Below are positions 43,068 through 55,000 of a DNA stretch of 64,000 nucleotides, piece by piece. Made by a program: the position numbers and the translations under genes. The stretch lies in the NCBI GenBank assembly GCA_029379385.1, contig CM055607.1:14880001-14944000 (forward strand), read 5' to 3'. Each line of letters begins with the position of its first letter. The stretch's first letter is position 1. Origin of the DNA: Quillaja saponaria (taxonomy: Eukaryota > Streptophyta > Magnoliopsida > Fabales > Quillajaceae). Below the pieces are notes generated by a model. The model worked only from the letters and a program-made list of their open reading frames with translations, was not told the DNA's origin and searched no databases.

Positions 43068-46061
43068 ATTTATTTTATTTTTTATTTTTTGCTGAACACA
43101 AAGACATTTCATTAAACAACAGACTCAGTTAAAAGTGAGTCTAGAGACAAATTACAGGAAGAGAGGCTCATGGAATGGCCAAACTTAGAAGTTAGAAGTG
43201 CCAAATTATGGACAGATAATTACATTCACGATTCATTTTCCAGCAAACCCAGAAACTAACAGTACTAAGATAATCAAGAGAGTCCAAGATGAAAGGCAAG
43301 ATAGATCAATTACAAGAATAACCATGAGAGTTGATAGCATTAACAACTAGTTGGGAGTCAGCTTTTAGGATAATTCAAAATAAGTGATCAAGACCAGAGG
43401 TGAGTTTGGAAGCAAGTTTGGCTGTAATGGAATCCAGTAACTAGCACAGCCACTGAGAAGCAGAAAGGTAACAGAATCTCTCAATGCAAAGGCTCTATTT
43501 AGAAGCAAACCAAACTCTGTGAGTGAACTGATAGTCAAAAAGAATATGGCTAATTGTTTCAAGAGCGTCATAGTAGAGAGGGCAAAGGAGATTTTGGTTA
43601 GGAAACACTTCAATAAGATTTGATTTGGTGGGTAGTATATTCCATACAACTTGCCACCAAAGGATCTTAAATCTTTCAGGGAGATTGGCATTCTATAAGG
43701 CAACCCAGTTTTTCTTGAGTAAGGGACTAGTGAAATTCCACCTTTCACATTGGTCTACATGGTAAGCAGATTTAATGTTGAATTTGCCATCATGACTTGG
43801 GCACCAAATCCATCTATTAGGGGTGACTCTGTAAGGAATCTTGATTGAAAGGATTGTCTTAGTTGTTGCAAGCTCCTAGTTGGATAGGATTTTGTGAGCA
43901 TTCCAGATCTTAGTACCAACAATGAAGAGATTCGAGACGATATTTAGTCCTGGTACCCTTACATTTTTGGGAATTGGACAGAAGTTGAGGTAGTTAGCAA
44001 CCCACGGATCTTCCTATATGCTTATGAAGGATCCATCTTCTACTTGGAAACAAGCACCTTTATGAAGGAGTGATTTAGCTTCTAAAATTCTCTTCCAAAT
44101 CCGAGAACTTTGTCTACGATTTGCACTAGACCAAAAATTACCATTTCTCAAGTATTTATGCTTGAAAATGGTTGTCCACAAAGAGTTGTTGGAAGTAAGG
44201 AGTTGCCACCCCATTTTCCCTATGAAAGCTTTGTTGGTATCAATTATTTTCCTAAGTCTCAGTCCTCCATGACCCTTGGGAGACCAATTTTTTTCCCAAG
44301 AGATGAGACTAAGGAAAGAATTCTTGTTAGGAGAGACTGCCCACCAAAACTGCCTAAGAGCTTTATTTATTTTATGGCATATGGAAATGGGCAGAGGGAG
44401 AGAGGTAACCGTGTAGACTAGCAAGGCTTGCCTTACCGATTTTATCAAGGTTGTTTTGCCAGCTTTGGACAAAGAATGAGCTTTTCAAGAGGAAAGTCTT
44501 TTTTGAACTTTATCAATAGTTTTTGCAAAAGTGTTGATTTTTTATCTCTGAATTTGGCATTCAAAGAAGTATTTAGACTGAAGAACAACTGGGACTTGAA
44601 GACATTAATCTTTTGACCTGACTGGGAGCAGTAGAGATTTAGAGCTTTGTGCAAAGCAAGTGAATCTTGAGATGAAGCTCTAGCAAAGAGAATGAGGTCA
44701 TCTGCAAATAGTAGATGAGAAATTGAAGGACAACTTCTTGTGACTTTGATTACTTTAAAGCTGCCTTCATTCTCTTTTCTGATTATGAGGCAAGAGAGAA
44801 TATCTGAGCATAATATAAGTAGATAAGGTGATAGAGGATCACCTTGGCAGATTCCTCTACTAGGTTCAAAGGACCGCAGGGGAGGAGCCCATTAAGAGAA
44901 TAGCCATGGACGAAGTTGAAATGCATTGATGCATCCAATTGATAAATTTCCTATCAAAACCATGCAAATGAAGAATTTTAATCAGAAATGACTATTCAAG
45001 TTTATCATATGCTTTCTCCAGGTCAATTTTGATTGCCATCCATTCCTCTTTGCCTTTCTTGTGCTTTATTGAACGGAAAATCTCATGAGCCATTATAAAG
45101 TTGTTTGAGATTTTCCTACCATTGACGTAGGCAGCTTGGTGGGGGGAGATTAAGTGCTGAAAAAAAAAAAGGTTTTAATCTATTGACAATAATTTTGGTA
45201 ATGCACTTATAAATTACATTGCACAAGTTGATGGGTTTGAAGTGGTTGACCATGTGAGGATTGTCATTCTTGGGAATTAGGGCTATAAAAGTTTTATTAC
45301 AATCCCCAAGTATAAATCCATGCTAGAAAAAGTGTTGAACCCCATTACATACATCATATTGGACTATGTTCCAATAATGTTTGAAAAGAGGGCAGAGAAC
45401 CCATCAGGTCCCTGGGCTTTGTTGCTTCCCATGCTATACATAGTGCTTTTAATCTCTTGCTTTTCAGGGATGGCACATAAGAAGGAATTATCCTCATCAC
45501 TGATGGATGGACTGATGAGATTCTCAAGATTATCTAGGAAGGAAGGATTTTCTGAGGCAAAAGTTTTTTAAAACACTTTGAGGAAGTTGTCACCAATTAT
45601 TTCTCTACCTGCTATCCAGTTTCCATTCGGCTTCTTAATGAAATCAATGAAATTCCTTCTTCCCTTAATCACATTCAAGAGATGAAAAAATTTGGTATTC
45701 TTCTTTCCCTAATTAAGCCATTGGACTCTAGATTTCTGCCTCCATAAGATCTTTTCCTTATGAAGCCATTCATTGAGTTTGCAAGACAGATCAATCTCAA
45801 TTCTAAGGTTGTTAGCAGTGGGAGGCAATCGTTGGAAATGGTCGAGGGCTCCTCTGGTTCTTTTGATTTCAAACTGAATATTCCCAAATTGTTCACGGTT
45901 CCAAGATCGAAAACCCAGTTTGGATTCAAAGAATTTGCAACTGAGTCTAAATGTAAGAGAGCCTGAAATAGGAATTCTCCAAGCATTTTCAATGGCCATG
46001 TTGTTTCTAGAGTCTCTAGTCCAAAAAGGGTCAAAAAGCATGTATTGCCTCATTCCAACAT
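43068..46061 (-). mobile_element. 5'-truncated L1-clade LINE with 15-bp target-site duplication
   Basis: TAGTTGTATCCCTTT stands at 43053-43067 and again at 46062-46076, a perfect 15-bp TSD. On the minus strand the element ends in an A-rich tail (AAAAAATAAAAAATAAAATAAATAAA-type, 43092-43068), as expected of L1. It begins within the reverse transcriptase ORF, so about half of a full L1 (endonuclease and ORF1) is missing. Length 2994 bp. Confidence 0.92.
43365..46053 (-). pseudogene. L1 reverse transcriptase with zinc-binding and RNase H-like tail, broken
   Basis: From the 5' side: LGFRSWNREQFGNIQFEIK (about 45900) is the helical region ahead of the RT. Around 45470-44900 the pieces SNKAQGPDGFSA, FIALIPKNDNPHMVNHFKPI and NVIYKCITKIIVNRLK are the RT fingers and palm, scattered over shifted frames. 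At 44472-44014 comes MSKAGKTTLIKSV, LRQFWWA, LSLISWEKNWSPKGHGGLRL and NKAFIGKMGWQLLT, the conserved post-RT region of plant L1s. Further down (43740-43540) a zf-RVT-like block (ILPTKSNL...CPLYYDALETISHILFDY) and a piece resembling the plant L1 RNase H-like domain follow. There are many stops and frameshifts. Confidence 0.85.
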
Positions 46062-46076
46062 TAGTTGTATCCCTTT

Positions 46077-47400
46077 GAAAATTGTGTATTGCCTCACTCT
46101 TTACTCTTCATAGACTTGCATTATCGAATTCGATTTCATCAATACAATTTTTGGTTGACACAAAAAAAAAGTAGTTACTTTTTTGTGATAATTGTGACAA
46201 AAACAAAACTAAGAAAAACTAAATCGAAGAAGAGCAACAATAATAATGTCACCAAGAAGTAAAAATTTCAGCATAGCTTGTGGGTGTGATAAATGCCCAA
46301 TTAATAGTAGAATTCACAGTTGAGTTTCTTAACCAATTATTCTCTTTTCGATTCAATACGTATGTAAGAACCTAAATGTCTAGCCATTAAAAAATAATAG
46401 AATATTGTTATATACACACACATATCTCATATAATTTTTCTCATACAAGTGTCACATCATATTTTTATCCTTGTAACTAAACACTATAAATTACCTCTTA
46501 CCATATATTAGTCCCACTAATTTTTTTCTCATTAAAATTCATTATTACTATGTATAATTGTTTTAAATTTTTTCCCCTTTTTTTTCCACCTATATTCCTT
46601 CTCCCAATATTTTTTTTTTTAATTTCTTCAAATTAATGAAAACTAACAAAAAGATTAATATATTTTAATTTTTGTCTTAATTTTTATTTAATTTTTGGTA
46701 ACTTTTTGTATTGTTCATTTGGCTGAATAATATTATTTTTTTTAGAAATACAAAAGAAAAAGATTGTTATTTCTTGTGTTTTTTGGCACTGACAAAACCA
46801 AAAGCGCTCCTTGTTTCTAAGGAAGAAAGATAGGTTATTCACATTTCATTTGATGGTCAGAGGCAAATTGAACGCTAAGCTGGGATGTTTTCTTCAATTA
46901 AAAAAAACAATAAAGTAAGTTAGTTTTATCCTATGAATTCTTTTTCTTTTTTTTTCTTGTCTTAAACTTTTTATATCAAAAGATTAATTTCTTCTTTTTA
47001 TTTACATAATTTTTCTATTTTAATGGTGATTTTTATGGATTTATTTGCATTGAAAATCATTATAAATATGTAGGAGGAAAAAAGAAAGATTATGAGACAA
47101 AAACAGTTACACTAGCAGACAAAATATAAAGGTAATTGAAGGAAATAAAAAATTATCAATTTTTTGTTGTAATTTACTATACTCTATAATTAATTAACAT
47201 AAGACTAAAATGGTAAGATGTGATTTATATTGTGTACTTATAATGATAAGAATATGATGTGATATTCATGTAAGATTTGTATGTAGCATTCCTCAAAACA
47301 ATAATGAGTATTAGAATGTTCTGAATCACAATTATAGCTAGCATGAAATAAATCTGTCTATACCTCAATTGCCAACAGAGATGCAAACCATAATGGACAG
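46077..47400. other. AT-rich intergenic DNA, nothing recognised
   Basis: There are long T and A runs (46560-46700, 46930-47000) and no reading frame with family features. The left end approaches the 3' end of the metal tolerance protein gene, whose 3' UTR probably begins within about 47400-47844. Confidence 0.4.
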
Positions 47401-47844
47401 GCAAGCACCTAGATGAATAGCAAATCCTCCAAGGCTACTTTCGTGGTTGGAATTTTGAACTGTATTGCAGTAGTTGGAAAGCAAAACTTATTTCTAAATT
47501 GAGCAACTTACACATGTAACTGTGTAATGGCTTCGCCTGCAATGATTTACAGCAGAGGAGTCCTCGATTGTTTTTGTCTGTAAGTTGGTAATGAAGTTCA
47601 TTGGAAGAAGCCGTTCATATTACCTTCAGCTTTCACATTCAACAGAAGCAATAACAGATTATGGCATTATAAACTCAAAAGGCATACAGTTGAGGGCTAT
47701 TGGTTCTTGATTGTAATTAAGAATGAACATGTTTTTCAATTCCATAATCAACAAAAAATGCCAGATACACATCCCTTAAAAATTCAAGCTGAAAGAACTA
47801 GTGACTGTCTTGTCTTTTCTGTATTTTGCATGAGAAGCTCACTA

Positions 47845-48988
47845 TCATGGCTGGCTGTTGGGGAGTCTGCTAAGAACAGAGTGTTCTGGCTTATGGTCGC
47901 ATTCATAATCAAGATGAACAAACGCTCGCTCCACTTCGGGAAGTTCTTCAATCTTTATCTGCAATGATTCTCCAATGAAATGGGCCTCTTTCAGAGGTAA
48001 ATCTTCTGGTAGTTCAATGTCAACCTGTTTTATGAGGAACATAGATACTAATCAAGATGAACATGAGGTTTGTTCTGAAATTCTAGCCATACAGCAACAA
48101 GAATTTAAAGTAGAAATACTGTAATCAGCTAACCTCAACAAAATATAGAACACCGAAGCTGTAAGCACGCACTGTGTCAATACGCTTGATTTTAGGGTGG
48201 TGTCTCAGGACAAGGTAAGTTAGTTTCTGCAAGACTTCAGGAGAAGCTGATTGTCCAACCAGGGAAGCTAAATGAAGAAGCAAACACCAAATGAATAGAA
48301 TACATTGTCTAAATGGCACAGATAGACAGATTAGGCATTGAAAAGAATAATCAATATTGTACCAAAATGCTTGATCTCAAGCACCTAAGCACTCCATCAT
48401 TTTTTGCAATAATTTATACTGTATTTCTGACAATGTAACTGAACATTAGAGAACAGATAAAAGAAGAATGAGATTTACTAGAAGGAGAAGAAGAGGGCAA
48501 AGGAAATCACTGGACAAAATCAAATTTCTAATGATCTGAACAAATGGTAGACAATTTGCTTTTAGGCTATACGGGACCACTATGAATTTCTTAGTTCTAA
48601 CACAGATATTACTTCAGCTACACTCATTAGGAATAAATATAGGAAGAAAAGGATTAATATGCTCCATTTTAATTCCTAAAGTAAGTGTCATTCTATCAAT
48701 TACGTTGTGGAATTTTTCATGCAGTTCCCAAAAAATGCTCACAGGAAAGAGATCTCACAAAAGACCTGTAATCCTGTAAGTTATAACTTACCTTTACCAT
48801 TCAATTAAGCGTGAGCTAAAAATGACAACTATCTTTTTAAAATTAAAAAATGAGTTAAAATAAATGGAAAGGTAACTTTTACTCTCCAACATGACTAAAT
48901 ATATCAGTAGAAGGATGCTAACCATATAAATTATACCTTCTCCCCTCTGTTTCTTTTCCCCTTTGGATCAATGGAAGATGATAGATAG

Positions 48989-49026
<38 letters not shown>

Positions 49027-52000
49027 GAAGAGCACCTGCATTTTCCAGTACTGTTGCAGACCAGTTTGAAATTGTATATACGGCAAGGAAGATAGCACCA
49101 ATTGGGTCAATCCACCAATAAAATTTGTCACCAAGAACAGCAGCAACTAAACCCACCATGTTCGTCACCACATCAAAATAGTGATCCTGGATTCATAATT
49201 GAACAAATAAATGATTCCCAACTCCAAGACCTGGCAAATCTCAAGATGATTTAACCACTACATAACAATACTATTACATGTGTTAGAGTGTAAATATAGA
49301 TAGCTTAGTTAGTGGGTCAATTTCCTTACTTATAGTTGACTTACTTATACTCTACACAAACTTGTACTCCATACAATCTCGTACTCCATACAATCTCGTA
49401 GTATAAATATATTATCTTGGTATGAGAAATTCTCATCCAATTCATCAAAATACTTTGGGTATCTCTCTTTAAGGTCTTACATGGTATTAGAGCTTAGGGA
49501 AAGAAAACCCTAATTTTTATTTTCCACTATGTCTCTTTCTAACGTGTCTCTCTATTGCAACGTTTCATTTCAGCATTACGATCAAATTCAAGATCTAGTC
49601 GTTCATCGAGTATTGTTTATCAGTACTGTTTACTGACACTACCGACATTGTTCATCGGTATGTCTATCTCCGAAAAATCTGAAATTGATATGTTAAAACC
49701 TAGTACTTTTACATATATGTTTTCTAGATCCCTTGTTATTATTACAGAGAAATTGAATAGATCTAATTATTTGTCTTAGGCTACATCTATTGAGTTATGG
49801 TTTCTGAGACAGAGATATGAAAATCATCTCATGAAATCATTGGCCGATATTCCAACACTTGAATAACCCAATAGGAAAAAGATTGATGCCCAATTATGCA
49901 GTTTACTCTGGGCATCTCTTGAACCTTCTATATTGCAGATTATTCAGGCATATAAGACATGTTTTGAATTGTGAAAACGGGCCAAAGGTTATACACTAAT
50001 GATATCCAACTTTTTTACATTATAGTTTCTAATTTGTTGAATCTAAACCAGGCTGATCATGATATGTCCACCTATTTAGGCAAAATTCAAAATGTCAAAG
50101 CTGAATTTGTTAAAATATTACCTCTTACCACTAATCTAGCTGACCAAGAGGCACAATGGGATAAGCTATTCATGATTCTCACTCTATATGGCCTTCAAGC
50201 TGATCTTGGAGTTCACCATCAGATATTTACTAGTCCTACTACTCCTTCCATGGAAGAAGTGTTCACTTGGTTGTTACATATCTCCTCTTCGATAGTAACA
50301 CATGTTGAGAATTTATCTCCTGATTCCTTGGTCTTATCTCCCTAATACTCATGGAGGTCGTGGTCAAGAGGGTCGGGGTTATGGAAGTCTGCAGTGCACT
50401 CATTGTAATAAGAGGGGTCATACCAGGGAAAAGTGTTACTAACTGATTAGTTATCCAGGTCCTAAAGCTAACATTGTTCAGTCAGCAAATTTATTTGAAG
50501 TTTCACTATCTGAAGACAAGCATCTTAATATCTCATTTTCAGCTACTAAATATGATAAGTTCCTAAAGTATCAAGCTACCTAGCAATCTTTTCATGGTAA
50601 CTCTATCGTCTGCCTCTCTCAGACCTTTTTTGACACTTGGGTTCTTCATTCTAGTGCCTTTGATCACATATCCGATAACCTTAAACTTTTTTCTAGTATT
50701 AGTAATCCACCACCACTTTCCACTGTCACTATAGCTAATAGCTCCACAACCATTGCTAAAGGTATAGGTCAAGCTAAACCATTATCTTCTTTGCCTTTAG
50801 AGTCTGTGCTTTATGTCCCAAAACATCATTCAGTCTGATTTCTGTTAGTCAATTAACTCGTTCTCTTAATTGTTCTGTCATTTTTATTGATGATTCATTT
50901 ATTATACAGGACCAACGTACGGGACGAATTATTTGTACAAGGCATGAGTCACATGGCCTCTACCATCTTATCCCACTTCTTACATCTTCAGTGCCTTGCT
51001 TTACGAATATGTCACCTATTCTCATTCACAGTCGGTTGGATCATCCTAGTCTATCCAAGCTTCAAAAGATGGTTCCTTGTTTGCCATCTTTGTCATCTTT
51101 AAATTGTGAGTCGTGCTAACTTGACAAGCACACACGTGCTTCGTTTCCAAAGCATAGTTGTTTTAAAGCAGAGTCTCCCTTTCATCTTGTTCATACTAAT
51201 ATTTTGGTCTAGTCGTGTCAGTTTATCTTTAGGATTTCAGTATTTTGTAATCTTTATTGATGACTATTCTTGTTACACGTGGTTATTTTTAATGAAAAAT
51301 AATTTTGAGTTATTTTCTATATTCCAATAGTTTTGTGCTGAAATTAAAACACAATTTAGTATTTCTATCCGTATTTTGCGTAGTAATAATGCACATAAAT
51401 ACTTTTCTATATCATTTCAACACTTTATGACATCTCAAGATATGCTGCATTAATTATCTTATTCTCACACCCCTTAACAAAATGGAATTGTTAAGCGCAA
51501 AAACAGACATTTAATTGAAACAGCTCACACTATTACTTTACTGTCATGTTCCACTTCGGTTTTGGGGTGATTATGTACTTATTGCACGCTACCTTATTAA
51601 TCACATGCCATCTTTCATATTCTATCATCTTTCCTAATCATCCCTTACATTCACTTCCGCTTTGTATCTTTGGTTGCATTTGTTTTGTTCACAAACTAAC
51701 ACCTAGATAGGATAAACTCTCTTCCAAATCAATCAAGTGCATCTTCTTAGGGTATTCTTATCTTTAAAAAGGGTATAAATGGTGCTATCTAGATAAGAAT
51801 CGCTACTTTACCTCTACTGATGTCAAATTTTTTGAATAATCTTCATTCTTTCTCTCGACCATTCCCTAGCCACCTCCTATCTCTGAGGCTCTTCCGATTC
51901 CTTATCTTGAACCGTATAAACCTGCACCATCTGCACCGCTACCTAAATATTCTATCTTATCCGAACGTCATCTCCAAGTTTACTATCGTCGTTCTCGGCC

Positions 52001-55000
52001 TGATCCTCTAGCAGACACTGTTGATATACTTGATGACTCACCTTCTATACCAACACATTTTCATGCCTCAGATCCTGCTTCACCACTTATTTTACGAAGA
52101 GGTACTCGTTCAACTCATAATCCTTATCTTATTTATACTTTTTTGAGTTATCATCATTTATCTTCACCCTATTATGCATTTGTATCATCTTTGCTTTCTA
52201 TTTCTGTTCCAAAATCCACCATTGATGCTCTTGCTCATTCTGGGTGGTGGCAGGCCGTGGTTGATGAAATGAATGCTTTACATACTAATTATACTTGGAA
52301 ACTGGTCTCTTTGCCTTCTGGCAAGCCCACTGTTAGATGTAAATGGGTATACACCATGAAAGTTCATCTTGATTGTTCTGTTGATCACTTAAAAGCTAGA
52401 TTGGTTGCAGAAGTCTACACTCAGGTCTATGTTGTGGATTATTCAGAAACTTTCTGGCCCGTAGCTAAATTACTTATGTCAGGGTTTTCATATCTTTAAC
52501 TACTATTTTTGATTGGTCACTCCATTAATTGGATATCAAAAATGCTTTCTTACATGATGACCTTAATGAAAAAGCTTTATAGAGCAACCACTTGGTTTTG
52601 TTGCTCAGGGGGAGTCAGGAATGGTGTGTCGATTGAAAAAGTCTTTATATAGCTTAAAGCAATCTACAAGAGCTTGGTTTGATAGATTCAGTGAAATTGT
52701 TCTTAGTTTTGGCCTTCATAGGTGTATTGTTGATGACTCTATTTTTTACAAACATACATCTAATAGCAAAATTCTTTTAATTGTATATATGGATGATATT
52801 GTGATTATAGGTGGTGATAATCATGAGATTCCGCAATTGAAATTATTCTTACAGTCCAAGTTTCAAACTAAAGACTTAGGACAATTAAAATATTTATTGA
52901 GCATTTAGATTGTGAGATCACAATTGGAGATTTGTCTTTCTCAAAGAAAGTATTGTCTGGATGTCTTGAGTGATACAGATATGTTGGATTCAAAACATGT
53001 GGACACTCTTATGGATTCCAACACTAAACTTGTACTGGATAAGGGAGAGCTACTGACAAATCCTGAGCAATACAGACGTTTTATTAGTAAGATGAATTAT
53101 CTTACAGTTACTAGACCAGATATTGCTTTTGCAACTAGTGTGGTTAGCCAATTTCTTTCTCAGTCTTGAACATCTCATTGGAATGCTGTTATTCGTATCC
53201 TAAGATACCTTAAAACTGCACCCGGAAATGAATTACTATATAAGAATCATGGACATAATCTAGTTCGAGGACATGGTCGTAGTCATATATTAGTTCAGAA
53301 ATATGATTCTACTCTAATTCAAGGTTATAGTGATGCTAATTAGGCAGACTCTCTATTTGACAGAAGATCTACTATATGATACTGTATATTTATGGGAGGA
53401 AATCTTATTTCATAGAAAAGTAAAAGGTAGACTGTTGTTATAAGATCTAGTGCTGAATCTGAATACAAAGCTATGACTTGTACCACTGCTAAGTTAATTT
53501 GGTTGAAAAATCTATTAGAATAACTTGAATTTCAGCATTCACATCTTATGAAGTTAGTGTGTGATAATCAAGCTACATTACATATTGTCTCAAATCCTGT
53601 CTTTCATGAATGAACAAAACATATAAAAATTGACTATCATTTTGTTCGTGAGAAGCTTATGGATAATACAATCAAGACCATATATGCAAAATCCGAAGAT
53701 CAATTAACAAACTTATTTACAAAGTCTTTGGTAGGAAACCGGTTGCGATATCTATACAACAAGCTTGAAACATATAATTTATATGCTCTAGCTTGAGGAA
53801 AGAGTGTTAAAGTGTAAATATAGATAGCTTAGTTAGTGGGTCAATTTCCTTATTTATATATAATTGACTTACTTGTACTCCATACAAACTCGTACCCCAC
53901 ACAATCTTAGTATAAATATATTCTCTTAGTATGAGAAATTCTCATCCAATTCATCAAAACACTTTGGGTATCTCTTTTAAGGTCTTACAACATGCATGCT
54001 AAAAATAGTATGTAACAAACCTCTGCATAAGCACGAATCATCACTACATAACAATACTATTACATGCTGAATATAGTATGTAACAAACCTCTGCATAAGC
54101 ACGGACGATCTTGTTTCCCGAGCTTCTACAATAAAACCAAAGACAAAGTTTTACTCCAGTAGCTGTCAGCATGATTACATACAACCAAATCAACTGATCT
54201 GGGGTCATTTTCTCAGATGGTGTGTCTTTTATCAATTGTTCAATAGCCTCAATCAGCACCTGGAAACCTGTGTAGGAATGTCAGAAAAGACTTGGTGAGT
54301 CATTGAAAATTCATATTATATGTCAAACTTATCACCATGGAATAATAGATGAAAGAAACCTTTTACCTTGGTTTTAGTTTCTCAAAAATCTCGTGTGCCA
54401 ATTTATAGTTACTTAGGACAACTTAGTAATAATTCTTCTTATTGGTAAATCTGGACCAAACGTCACTAGAAATAGGCTCCCCGCTCCCCATATACATCAA
54501 TGTCATTTCTCTCATTACTTCTCACCAAATTAGACTCCATTCACTCCTCCTCCCCCATTATATCCTCACTTTTTATGAAAATTAGAATACAGGACCTCAA
54601 CCCCGTCTATTGTTGGAGGGCTTGGTATATTCCAGATGCCTAAGGCATGCTCTTTAATGGGAGTCGAGTTAGTTATAGGGCGTTATCTTGTTGAGTCAAA
54701 CCAGAAACTACCACCTGAAAGGTTGTAGACTAATCCTTCTTCCTCTACTCTAATAAACTCTACCGATGCAATGCTATCTCTTATTTGTACACCGCAAAAG
54801 CTTTATTTCTTTTCAAATTGTTCTTCATATAGCCAAGAGGCCAAAGACAAGAACACATGTTAGAAGAGTTCAAGTCATTTCTTCTCATATGGATCATTTG
54901 GAGAGTTCTGAAAAGACATCTTATCTTCAAAATTTTATTGCACACATAAAATAAAAGGAACAGATAAAGAAAACCATTTCCTGTTAGACAATTAAGTAAT

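Noticed and set aside
42912..43112. Minus-strand ORF with PIWPWSKCVSVDSWAAGATP
   Set aside because: It runs through the L1 insertion junction and its upper part is L1 tail sequence, so it cannot be an old gene as read. The GC-richer lower part remains unexplained.
44110..44616. Plus-strand frames in the L1 region
   Set aside because: Antisense shadows of the L1 reverse transcriptase remnant.
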